64,000 nucleotides of DNA, taken from NCBI RefSeq assembly GCF_932294415.1, contig NC_065535.1, forward strand, positions 88,614,862-88,678,861. Reading direction: 5' to 3'. Shown here in pieces: positions 35,927 through 47,300 of the stretch (position 1 is the stretch's first letter; every line of letters begins with the position of its first letter). A program made the position numbers and the translations under genes. This DNA is from Quercus robur. Lineage: Eukaryota > Streptophyta > Magnoliopsida > Fagales > Fagaceae. Under the pieces are notes generated by a model, which searched no databases, was not told the origin of the DNA, and saw nothing but the letters and a program-made list of their open reading frames with translations.

Positions 35927-36424
35927 TGTTAGAAGTGTGGTGTGTGTGTGTGGTGCTGCATGCATATGGTGTTGATGATGGGTGCGTGTGGTGCTGATGA
36001 GGGGCGTGTGTATTGCTGATGAGGTGGGTTGCTAGAGTGTACAATGTAACTGTGCTATAGATGGTGTTGTAATTGCCTAATTGGCATTGTGTACTTATAC
36101 TTTAGTGTATATATACTTGTATTGGAGGTGTGCCTACATTAGCATTGTATTGTATTAGAGTTAGTTAGTTAGGATGAGTTGAATGGCTTAGCTGGCAAGG
36201 TAGTTACACAGCTGGCTTAGGAAGACAATTAGGAAGTTGGTTATTGGACTGATGTGCTATCAAGGTATTAAACTGGGAAGGGTATTGTAGAATGAATGAA
36301 CTTGATTTATATTTTTTACCAGAATTTCCCTCTCAATTCTCTCTATCTCTTTTCCTATTCTCTCTCTTTTCTAGGAGGTCTGGTTGTCCTTGAATTCAAC
36401 TACCAAACTCCCAAATTCCTAGCA
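35927..36424 (+). mobile_element. 3' LTR of the gypsy element
   Basis: A 498-bp LTR from TGTTAGAAGTG to CCTAGCA, next to a polypurine tract, matching the 5' LTR remnant at its end. It has a GT-rich start and a TATATATAC-like stretch near 36111. Confidence 0.85.
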
Positions 36425-36998
36425 TCTAAGCACTTTGCTTAGTCGAAGCAAAGCTCATATATTGAAGCGTGCCTTAGGCACTCTTTTTCTAGTTCTTTTT
36501 GAAGAAGCACAAAGCCCACCTTTTTTTTCCTTCTAAAGAGGATGAATTGTTAAAATTAAATGCTTGATCTTGAAGGAAATGACAGATATGTTTTATTATA
36601 CTAACACTATTTTAAGGTGGTGTATTACACAACCAATATTCTGTTTACATATCAGAAGCCACGAACAAGGATAATTTACTGTTCTTAACTTCTTGTACTC
36701 TTTGGTCTTTGCCTTTTAAATACATTTTGATAATTCCATTTAACTCTTTTGATCATTGCTTTCACAATTATGTATTTTTGTAAAGCACAAGAGATTTATA
36801 TAAATTTTTATTTTCAAAATTTCTATCACTAGATTATTATCATATTGTCCATTAATAATTATTTTCAAATTTACTAATATAAAAATTAAGAAATTGAAAT
36901 AATTATATCTTTTGTAGAATTGAACTTGCAAACTTCATATTAATAATCTTTCCTACACTAGATTTTAAACTTGATGAATTACAAAAGACTCATTTTTT

Positions 36999-37000
<2 letters not shown>
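36425..37000. other. Intergenic, nothing recognised
   Basis: AT-rich, no gene. It begins with a short inverted repeat (CTTTGCTTAGTCGAAGCAAAG), probably part of the sequence the gypsy element entered. Confidence 0.4.

Positions 37001-37032
<32 letters not shown>
37001..37032 (+). repeat. Run of 32 G residues
   Basis: An uninterrupted G tract preceded by eight T. The poly-glycine or poly-proline frames across it are by-products. Confidence 0.95.
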
Positions 37033-37034
<2 letters not shown>

Positions 37035-37967
37035 TTGGTCTGCTTGGTTTCTGGGGGACTCTTGTTCCGGCCTTTTCACTTATACATGAGCATAGCTTGA
37101 TTGGAACAAGTATCAGTATGGTGGGGTTGGGGTTGGTTTTTTCACTTGTAGATGTGCTTAGCTTGGTTGGAACAAGAATTGGTCTGGTGGGGTTGAGTTT
37201 TTTATTTTGGGAAACAAATGGCAAGAAGACTGCTATTGGCTGTGAACTAAAAATACATGACAATTAAGTATAGACACAGGCAGAGTTACTCAAAAGGAAA
37301 AAGATACCTATATTATTAAACCTATTTAAAGCATGACCATAAACTCTGAGACGTAGACTTGTATTTGTCGGGAAGCAAAAGAAGAATAACACAAATAGAT
37401 AGACCTAGGAATCAACACCAAGCATATAGTAGGAACCAAGGAATCAGCACCTAGGCTTGCTAAGAATTAGTACCAAATTTCATTTGTCAATGAATAATTG
37501 CTTCCTTATGTTGGGCCGTTTAGATAGAGTCCCTAAATTATATCAAATATGGAAAGAAAATAAAACCATAATGAGATTGCATGAAACATGGAAATAAAAT
37601 TCAAATAACAATCAAATCTATCTAATAGCACCAATTGGTGTTAATCGGCATCAATCACAATGAATCAGGTATTTCAAAAGCAATTAGCATTACTATGTTA
37701 TCTGAACTTTGTAAATCATGTCACTGCTAATACTATATATGAATCTTGCCACCTTAAAATGTTTGTTATTAATTTTCTGTAGATGTCATCAAGGATCAAC
37801 ATTTACCACCCGCCTCAAGTTATCAAGATTGCTAATTAAGAAGATTGTTTTACTGCCCACTGTGGATGACTTCCTGAAAGTCAGATCAAACACCTCATCA
37901 TCAGTAAGCACTCTTGAGATGACAAGGTTCTGTGGTTTGCTGATTTAGTGTCCATTTTTGTTAGGGA
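37033..37967. other. Intergenic, nothing recognised
   Basis: Starts with an imperfect 75-bp direct repeat (TCTGCTTGGTTTCTGG block and a second copy from about 37125). No gene supported. Confidence 0.4.
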
Positions 37968-38175
37968 AGTGCTAGGACCCCAAACCATCAGATTAATTAT
38001 AATACTATGTTCTCTCCTTTTTGTGAAAAATGTCATACCTTCAAATTTGCCTAATCTATTTGCAATTGACGCTTCTCACAGTGCCCAGTTCCTCTCCACC
38101 GAAGAATACCTGTGTGTTTTCATTTTCCAAATTAAATGGGTCAGACTCACGATTATCCTGAAAAAGAAAATTCAA
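37968..38175 (+). repeat. Third, partial copy of the palindrome core
   Basis: Matches 39465-39668 in the same orientation (CCAAACCATCAGATTAA, CTTCTCACAGTGCCCA, CCAAATTAAATGGGT). It sits just left of the large inverted repeat. Confidence 0.8.
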
Positions 38176-38252
38176 TGTTGCCTAATGTATTGTTATATTC
38201 TAACTTATTTCTTTTTATTTATTTTATATATAAAAAATGTGATTAATTAAAT

Positions 38253-38415
38253 GAGAAGTGCTATGTCTACAACATTTTCACAACAAATTATAGGTTATTA
38301 TTGGTTCTAAATTAAACCTATCATTGAAATTACTTTTTTTGCCTACCAATAATAACTTACCACACATGATTTTTTGTGAAAATCTTGTAAAGTTGTTGTA
38401 AACATAGCATTTCTC
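38253..38415. mobile_element. MITE in the left palindrome arm
   Basis: 163 bp from GAGAAGTGCTATG to CATAGCATTTCTC, with an inner TIR around ACATTTTCACAACAAATT. Perfect 9-bp duplication TAATTAAAT (38244-38252 and 38416-38424), as in Mutator-type MITEs. Confidence 0.85.
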
Positions 38416-40561
38416 TAATTAAATTGGTTTAAAAAATTAAAAAAAAAATTCCCAACTTAATTGTGGAAGTTAGGTCCTCATTCTTCTGAATTTAGTATTG
38501 TTTAATTGTTTTGGCAGGAACTACAACTATAAAAACACATTTTAGTTACAAACTTACAATATCACTATACCATAACCAAAAAAAATAAAAAAAGATTGGT
38601 GTTTGGGAGTCTTGCTAAAGAAGAAAGAGAACAACGAGTAGGAAGAGAGAACAATGTCTCTGACATAAGATGGAGGCCGTATTTATTGAATGATTGCAAA
38701 GGCTAAAATGACCGGCATTACTAAGCTTCATCTAAATCTTGATAATGGTTGGCGATCACCATTTCTTGATTTTCCCATTAAGGTACTTAACTTTCTTAAT
38801 TAGTTTCTTAGTTAGGGTTTACTTATTCAGCACTTAATTCATTTTTCTTTTTCATTTTCCATTAAGCTCATGTGTGATTATTGTGGAGATGAATCACCAT
38901 TCCTGTATGTATGTCAAAATGACTGAGTTAGGCACGAAGGTAGAGTCTACAACTTCTTGTATGAGGTAACTATTGCCCTTTTCATTTGATGGGCTTCGTT
39001 ATTTCTTTAGTAGTTGCTTTTCTTGGGTTTTTTTTTCTTTTTCTTTTTTATTTTTTATTTCTTTCGTAATTGCTTTTCAATCCTTTTAATTTGATGTGCA
39101 CCAACAATGTCCAGATTGCAAGTTAAGAACTGCCCTGGGTACACTGATTAGATTGGATGGCAGACCCATAACATCAATGGGCCTCTAGAATTTAATTGCG
39201 AATTCATTGCAAATAAAATAGTGGTAATCCATTCATTTATTTACATTTGCATGCAAGAATCCATATAAAATATTTTGAATTTTCTTTTTTAGGATAATCC
39301 CGAGTCCAACCCATTTAATTTGGAAAATGAAAACACAAAAGTATTCTCCGACGGAGAGGCACCGTGAGAAGCATCAACTGCAAATACATTAGGCAACGTT
39401 GAAGGTATGACATATTTTCCACAAAAAGAAGAGAAAACATAGTATTATAATTAATCTGAAGGTTTAGGGCTCCAAACCATCAGATTAACTATAATGCTAT
39501 GTTTTCTCTTCTTTTTGTGGAAAATATGTCATAACTTCAATGTTGTCTAATGTATTTGCAATTGACACTTCTCACAGTGCCCAATTTCTCTCCGCCGGAG
39601 AATACTTTTGTGTTTTCGTTTTCCAAATTAAATGGGTTGGACTCATGATTATCCTGAAAAAGAAAATTCAAAATATTTTATATGGATTCTTGCATGAAAA
39701 TTTATATATAAAAACTTATGTAAATAAATGAATGGATTACCACTATTTTATTTGCAATGAATTCACAATTAAATTCTAGAGGTCCATTGATGGGTGACAT
39801 CCCATCAATGGCCAAATATATGATAGTCGTGTTGATATTTTTTGTTAAGGGTCTGCCATCCAATCTAATCAATGTACCCAGGGCAGTTCTTAACTTGCAA
39901 TCTAGACACTGTTGGTAAAAATAAAAAATATAAAAAAATAATAATTAAAAAAAAAAAGGCAACTACTAAAGAAATCACAAAGCCCATCAAATGAAAAGGG
40001 CAATAGTTACCTCATACAAGAAGTTGTAGACTTTACCTTCATGCCTAACTCTATCATTTTGACTTACATACAAGAATGGTGATTCATCTCCACAATAATC
40101 ACACATGAGCTTAATGGAAAAAGAAAAAGAAAAATGAATTAAGTGCTGAATAAGTAAACACTTACTAAGAAACTAATAAAGAAAGCTAAGTACCTTAATG
40201 GGAAAATCAAGAAATGGTGATCGCCAACCATTATCAAGATTTGGACGAAGCTTAGTAATGCCGGTCATTTTAGCCTTCGCAATCATTCAGTAAATATGGC
40301 CTCCATCTTGTGCCAGAGACATTGTTCTCTCTTCCTACTCGTTGTTCTCTTTCTTCTTTAGCAAGACTCCCAAACACCAATCTTTTTTTTTTGTTTTTTG
40401 GTTATGGTATAGTGAAATTGTAAGTTTGTAACTAAAATGTGTTTTTATAGTTGTAGTTCCTGCCAAAACAATTAAACAATACTAAATTCAGGAGAATGAG
40501 GACCTAACTTCCACAATTAAGTTGGGATTTCTTTTCTTTATTTTTTAAACCAATTTAATTA

Positions 40562-40724
40562 GAGAAATGCTATGTTTACAACAATTTTACAAGATTTTCA
40601 CAAAAAATCATATGTGAAAAGATGTTATTGGTAGGAAAAAAAAGTAATTTCAATGATAGGTTTAATTTAGAACCAATAATAACCTATAATTTATTGTGAA
40701 AATGTTGTAGACATAGCACTTCTC
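40562..40724. mobile_element. Same MITE in the right palindrome arm
   Basis: Same length and insertion point as the left-arm copy in inverse orientation, with ATTTAATTA on both sides. The MITE was therefore present before the palindrome formed. Confidence 0.85.
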
Positions 40725-41054
40725 ATTTAATTAATCACATTTTTTATATATAAAGAGAAATAAGTTAGAATATAACAATAATTGTATTGTATCATTTTTA
40801 TAATGTATCCAATTAGATCGTATATACTATGTAATCGGGACATAAGAGTAACTTCATGCAAACTACATTTTCCATCCTCACACTTTTCTCTTCAAACAAA
40901 CTAATAAGTTTTTTACCCCTCCACTTTTCCATTCCTCAACCAAAAACAAATGAGGGAAATTGAAATCCCTTCTATCCCCTCACTTCTTCATCCTCTCTTC
41001 ATTTTCTATTCACCCACTTTTTCATTCTCCAACCACACAGACCATAAGTGAAAG

Positions 41055-41130
41055 TGACAGTGCTGGCCCTATGCTATAAGCAATTGATGCAGTCGTTTAA
41101 GTCTCCAAGTAAAAAAAATGCCTCCAAAAA
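41055..41130 (+). mobile_element. hAT end fragment
   Basis: CAGTGCTGGCCC... followed by AAGCAATTGATGCAGTCGTT resembles the left end of the hAT at 1132 (GCAATTGATGCAATCGTC). No right end was found. Confidence 0.4.
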
Positions 41131-41312
41131 TTTAACTAATAGGATTTTTTTATTTATTGTAATAGTATTAATTAAACCCAAATATTAGCCAATAAATAAA
41201 ACAATATTTTTTTATCAAATAAAAATAAATAAATAAAAAAGAGAATTGCTACATTCCACAATATTTTTCACAACACTTTTACAACAAATCCTAAATAGTA
41301 AGTTGTTACAGG

Positions 41313-42494
41313 CATGATTTTAAAAACCGAATCGGACTAGCCAGTTCAACCGAGAACCAGACCTTAATTCGGTCTAGTTATTAGTTAAAACCGAAAATGA
41401 AAGAAAAACCAAACAAACAGTACAAACCGCTGGTTCAACCGGCATAACTGGAAACCGGTGCGGTTAAACCGGACAAACAGTACACAGATTTCTTAGTAAT
41501 TTTTCACTCACCTGAGATAATTTCTCAACAAATTTCACGATCTGATGCATCTCTCTTGTATCTCGGTTGCTTTTTTGCTAAGCTTTTTATTTTTCTTCGT
41601 GGTCTCTGCAATGTTTGTGTTCCTTTAATCTTCTTCTTCTTCTTCTTCATTTTTTTATGTCTTTACTATTTCTCAAAGAGTTTTGCTTTGGGTGCCCACA
41701 TGATGACTAACCAAAGGGAAGGAGATAAGACTAGCTTTTTGAAATTTGAAATGAGATAAGACTCGGTGGAGGTAAACATGTGGGGGAGATAAAATCAAGA
41801 TTAAAATAAAGAAAGATAAATTGTAAAAGTAAAAGAGAATGAGTGGAGGTGAAAAAAAAGTGAGTTATTAAAAAAATTTGTTGGTAGAGGGTGGTTGAAA
41901 ATTGAGATATGTGTACAAAAAAAAAAAAAAAAAAAATCTTTACAATATTTTTACAACACTTTCACAACAAGTTTTAAGTTTTAGGATGTTATGAGTTTTT
42001 ATTGGTGGGGCAAAAAAGTTATTTTAGTAGTATGTTCAAATTAGAACCAATGAAAAATAGCCACATATGATTTGTTGTAAAAGTGTTGAAAAAATATTGT
42101 AATAGTTGAGATATTAACATGTAGAATGTGTGGAGGGAAAAAAATATCAAGTGAACAATGATATTGTTACCCATTGATGCACTTAGTAGAATGTTTGGAG
42201 GGAAAAAAAGATCAAGTGGGCAATAATATTGCTACCCATTAGTGCACTTACTTTTTGTTATTAGAAAGGTTAAAAAATAATTAAAATATTTTTATAGTGG
42301 GCTTGTGAGTTATTATTTAATTTTTTAGTTAAAATGACTAGTTATAAAATTATTTATCTATTTATTTTTATAATTATTAATTAAATTATTTATGACGTCA
42401 CCAGTTCGACCAACGGTTGGACCCTGGTCTAATTAGAAAACCGATAACCAGTCCCTTTTCCGATTCTTTCACCATACCGGTTTTTAAAACTATG
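41313..42494. mobile_element. hAT-type element inside the MITE
   Basis: 1182 bp with ends CATGATTTTAAAAACCG and CATAGTTTTAAAAACCGG. It is flanked by GTTACAGG and GTTACAAG, an 8-bp duplication with one mismatch. No transposase frame. It contains CCGGTT-rich ends like the 173-bp relative at 30932. Confidence 0.75.
41935..42112. mobile_element. Innermost MITE
   Basis: Inverted ends ACAATATTTTTACAACACTT and AGTGTTGAAAAAATATTGT enclose the same family interior (ATTAGAACCAATGA). It lies within the hAT-type element, a third level of nesting. Confidence 0.6.
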
Positions 42495-42610
42495 GTTACA
42501 AGATGCTATTGTTGGCAAAAAATAATTTTAGTGATAGGTTCAAATTAAAACCAGTAATAATTTAACACCTAAGATTTGTTGTGAAAAATATTGTAAATAT
42601 AGCACTTCTC

Positions 42611-43704
42611 AAAAAAAAAAAAAAAAAAGCAATACACACAAAAATTCACAACATTTTTCACAATAGTTGAGTTAGCAAATTTTTACTAGTTGTTATCTAA
42701 ATTCACCATTAACGTTACTCTTTTACTTACAACATGTTAATCTACCACATCAACATGAGTGTAAAAAAATTTCAAATTTTTTGTGTCTACTCTTTTTTTT
42801 TTTTTTTTAAATTTGCATGATTCGTGTTAATTAGTAATAATTTTGCATTTAAAACAAAATAATTAATTTTCACTTTAAGCCCCAAGTGCTTCAAGCCACC
42901 CCAATGCAAGAACGTCAGTTTCAATTTGGGGGTAGGAGGCTTATTTGGTTGATGCCGAAGAACACCCTCTGGGCTGGTATCTGCTGACTCTACTTAAGTC
43001 AAATTTGTTTAATTGGAATTATCAGTCCAACCATGATACATTTCTACAATACGAATTATATAAAGGTTAGGCTTCTCAAATATGATCAAAATCCCCAGGG
43101 GAAAGAGTTGGAGGGATTGAGCTTGGGTTGAAATCAGGGTGTTGAGTGTGTAGTCACAACAAAGATCCAAACTTTAATCAACATAGGCACACAGTGGGTT
43201 GGAGGATGTTGCTCCAAACTAATTGGGAGCTAAAATTAAAACATTTTGATTCAATCCTATTCATCCAAGTGTGATAACTGATAACCAAGAAAATTGCAAA
43301 CATGATTTAATTAAAGTCGGAAAAATATTTATTTAGAAAGTATTTAAAACAAATGAGAACAAAAGAATTGTAGTCCATTAGAGAGAAATTTTAGGTACTG
43401 AGGAGTCGAGCTGTTTTTGTGTCATAAGCAAACATAAGAATGATGAAACTAAATCAGAGAAGCCTTGGGACTGTCAAGTATCTATGATTGTAATTATCAT
43501 TTATATGTTCTACTCTCAAGTCTCAACAGTTCATTTCACAAGAACTTTTGGTCTCTAGCAATCAACCAGTCAAAAGCTGCATACAAGGCTGAAACATGTA
43601 CTAAACATCCATAATTTTTCTTTTGCTATTTCGATATTCAGTATGGAAAAGGATTTCACAAAAAAGGGGGGGAAATCCTATCAAGTTTATTATCTAGCCC
43701 AGAG
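42611..43704. other. Intergenic, 3' of RPOT3
   Basis: No gene. A TTTATT at 43686-43691 (AATAAA on the minus strand) could be an RPOT3 poly(A) signal, about 610 bases past the stop codon. Confidence 0.4.
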
Positions 43705-44303
43705 ATGCACTTGAGTTTACCTTTTTAACATATGAATATTACAGTAAATCCCTTCCTGCCTTTCTATTTGATACAACATGTGTACAGCAAATTACATGGG
43801 AACAATTGTTCCCCCCCCTTATTTCCCACACAAAAAATAAAAAAGGTACAAAGAAAACTCTTGATTTTGCATCCCTAAGATGACCTCTCAAAATTAGCTC
43901 CTACTGCAAAGAAACATTTGCGGCAAATATTTCATCTGCGTCTATCTTCCCCTCAAAAAATCAACCAATATAGTAGTATAAATTTTCATTATGGAGAATT
44001 TCAGCAAACAGCCTCCTGATCAAGCTGCCTTCCATAGCCTTCAATCCAAAACCAGCCTGTTCTGCTATGATTTTAATCACTATATCAGGACAAGAGTCCC
44101 AGCAGTACTTGCAGGAAACAGCATGGATCAAATTTTTGTCCACTTCTCAGCCTCTACAGAGGCAACCACGTGCTGCTCTTTCCCACTCCAATTTCAAGTC
44201 CACATTGGTGGATGAATTTTCTCAGAAAACTCGATGACACTTTTTGCATCAGATGTAATAATGCTTCTACATAAGGATATGATTGTTGCTCTTGCATGAA
44301 GGA
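43705..44303 (-). other. RPOT3 3' flank or 3' UTR, source of copies A and B
   Basis: Sequence directly after the RPOT3 stop. Its distal part (43705-44129) is repeated at 857-1058 and 22286-22713. A 60-codon minus-strand frame here ends in the copied part but has no recognisable similarity. Confidence 0.5.
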
Positions 44304-47300
44304 TCAGTTGAAAAAGTATGGAGATTCAAGAACCTTTTGCAAGTCAAAGTCACCTCTCTCTGGGAGGGGAGGAAACATCAGTTCTGGATATGATGTTTGG
44401 AAGCTCTCAAGCAACTGGAGACAAGAAGAATTAAAAGCTATAATAATGTCAAATGAGAAAGATGGGATATTCATTCTTTTTTCCCTTTTCTCCCAAAAAA
44501 AAAAAAAAAAAGTCTGATAAACTTAATTTCAATCAATGATCCTGATGAATAAATCAAAACTGGAGATTGGAAGCAATATATGAGGGTGTGGGTGTCTCTC
44601 CAGTGTATTATGTATGTGCATATGTATATATCAATTTATGCATCTCTACACTTTGATGCAGCCAACTGGCCAAGCAAATATTTGCCATCAAGCCTCATTA
44701 TAAACGAAAATTCCACTACTTCTTTTCCAAAAAGGAGAATGTTCAATGCCTTTAGCATCAAAGACCTTGCTGCCGGCATCACACCGGTGTCCTTACAGTT
44801 ACTTTTTGTAGGTGTCCATTGTCCACATCAGCCATACAATCAACTTATTCATCACATAGGGAAGTGCCACTGCTTTTAGATTCATTTCCTGTTTTCCCCT
44901 TGCAAGAGACAATTAGTTTCTTTCTTTATTATTATTGGTATTTTTAAGTAGATGATTATTATGTTGATGTCTCAGGAAATCATTCATTTGGGAATATATA
45001 TTCATTCTTCCCTAGGTAAAGTTAACATAGACTCATGTCAGTTCTTGATTTAGGCCTCTTGTTAATGAAGAGAAACAGGGTCATGGTGCTTACATTTCAA
45101 GTATTGGCACACTATAAATGTCAGTGTGTGTGTGTCATTTGTAAAATGGGTTTCTGCATATTACCTGATTCAAGGCATTGTTTGAAGTGCCATTTTTAAT
45201 TAAAAAGCCTTTTAATAAAGTCACAGAAGAAAGGGCTGCAAGTTTTCTCCCAACATTGGAATGCGTCATAATACACAAAGCATTCTAGTTAAGTTGCTGA
45301 AAAAGTGAAACTTTTAAATCCACTTATTTTCCCCAGCAAAGGACTTTTTTTTGGAAGGGGAGCAGAGAGACCCTGAAATTGTTACGTAGCAAATACAAGC
45401 CCACGATAGCTTTCAATTAACAATTTCGCTAGTTAATCTAGGTCATGAAATACTTACATTTTCAAGTATTGGCTTGCTATAAAGCTCCACAAACTTTTCT
45501 CGAAGTATCTGATTCATTTTGTCAACATCACTCGCATGTGTCCAGAAGGAGTCGTGCACCCCTGTAAACAAATTTATTTGACAGGATCATGAGAATTGAT
45601 GTAGAAAGTAAAACGGCTTTTTAACACAGTTTCTCTCTCAGATCTTCACAAGTAGCACATATAGCAGGATTGAAGTTTCACATATATAGACAAGTCAGAA
45701 TTTTTTTTTTTTTTTTTTACATTCAACAAAAGCCAAATTTATTAGATTTTTTTTAATGATAAACAGTGCTTCTTATACTTGAGTAGTCACAATTCAACTT
45801 TAATATTTCACTTTTAGCATGATATTCATATTTTCATACCATGTGTCATGATATTAATGTATCAAAGCCTTGCAGCCCATCTAAGTGCAAGTCAAATTTG
45901 AAGCGAGAATATGAAATTTTGGAAAGTTGTGGTAATATAGAGAAACAATTACACATCATACTGACAAATTTGATATTAATGTATCAAAGCCTTACACATC
46001 TAAGTGCAAGTCAAATTTGCAGCAAGATTATGAAATTCAGTGTGTTGAGACAAAAAATCAGATAAATTCAGTAAATTGTAGCTTTTTTTATTTGTTTATT
46101 GGTAAGTTATGCAAGCACCCAGCTTTAGAACCCTTTTTCTTTTTTAACAAGTAAAATACTTCATTGAAAGAAAAAACTAGTACAAAAGAGACCAAAACAC
46201 ACAGGACGTGTACTAAGATAGGCATGGGAAGAAAACAAAACTAAGAAGAAAACAAAGTTCATCCATCAAGCAAAACAGCTAACGAAAAAATAGAACTTTT
46301 GTTTCCTTCAAAAGTTCGAGCATTTCTCTCCCTCCAAATACCCCACATCAAACAATGGGGAACCATGTCCAACTTCCAAATCACCCCATTTCTATGCTTC
46401 CTGAACTTGCCTAGCCAGCAAGCTAGTAAATCCACTAAATCCTTGGGCAAAACACAAAAAACCCCAAAAAGCATAGACACCATACTCCACAACTGACTGG
46501 CTATTGGGCAATGCAAGAGAAGATGGTTAGAAGACTTCCCCGCCCTCTTACACAAACAACACCAATCCACAACAAGCCAATGCTTCCTCAAATTATCATT
46601 AGTCAAAATTTTACCCAACACCATTGTCCATACAAAGAAATTAATCCTTGAAGGCACTTTGGAGCTCCACGCAGTCTTCCACGGAAAAGGAATATGAGAA
46701 GGGGATTTCTAAAGCTTTATAGAAGGATCTAACATCTAAAGTTCCCCAAGCAGACGGTTTCCACCATATCTTATCCACCCCTTCCCCTTTCCACACTCCA
46801 GAATATAGCAACTCTGTAAGGAGGCCACAGACTCTAACTCCCAATCTTGGACCGATCAAATGAAAATTAATATTCCAGTGGTAGCTGTCCCCCAAGAGAG
46901 AGATTCGCTCTGCTACTGATGCATCTCTGTGACGAGAAATGCCATACAGTTCAGGGAACATCTCCTTTAAAGGAGGTCCTCTACACCAAGGATCATGCCA
47001 AAATATAATAGAAGAACTGTCCCCTACCTTAAAATTAACACAACTACAGAACTTCTCCCACCCTTTCCTTATGCTCTTCCAAACAAAGATAAACCCCATA
47101 AGGCCCTTGAACACTGTTGGAACACCAACCCCACCAACCACCCCCCCCCCCCCCCCCAAAAAAAATAAACTTCCATTGTTTGTGTCAATAACCCTTCTCC
47201 ACAGTGCCTCCCTCTCCACATACCGCCATAACCATTTCCCCAACAACACTTGATTAAATAGAACCAAATTTTGAACGCCTAGCCCCCCATTTTGAAGTCG

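Larger units (their letters stand above)
38186..40777. repeat. 2.6-kb inverted repeat (palindrome) with gene-like sequence
   Basis: Two arms of about 1.28 kb face each other around a centre near 39468. The left arm starts GTTATATTCTAACTTATTTC and the right ends with its complement. Arms are highly similar; the clearest difference is about 55 bp missing from the left arm near 39170. Each arm holds what looks like an exon-intron gene fragment: ATGTCTCTG ... DNGWRSPFLDFPIK then a GT donor, LMCDYCGDESPFLYV...VYNFLYE then a GT donor, and CKLRTALG. The CxxC part resembles DC1-type zinc fingers, but this is weak. Stops in both arms rule out an intact product. Confidence 0.85.
41241..42610. mobile_element. 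Outer MITE, split by an insertion
   Basis: Left part 41241-41312 starts GAGAATTGCTACATTCCACA; right part 42495-42610 ends TATAGCACTTCTC. Joined, it is about 190 bp of the same family as the MITE at 38253. Confidence 0.7.

Noticed and set aside
36971-37267. Glycine-rich and proline-rich frames across the G run
   Set aside because: They exist only because of the homopolymer; the remainder has no protein-like composition.
43961-44215. Small frames on both strands in the RPOT3 3' flank
   Set aside because: The frame is not kept consistently among the three copies, and no known family is recognised. Treated as duplicated non-coding flank.
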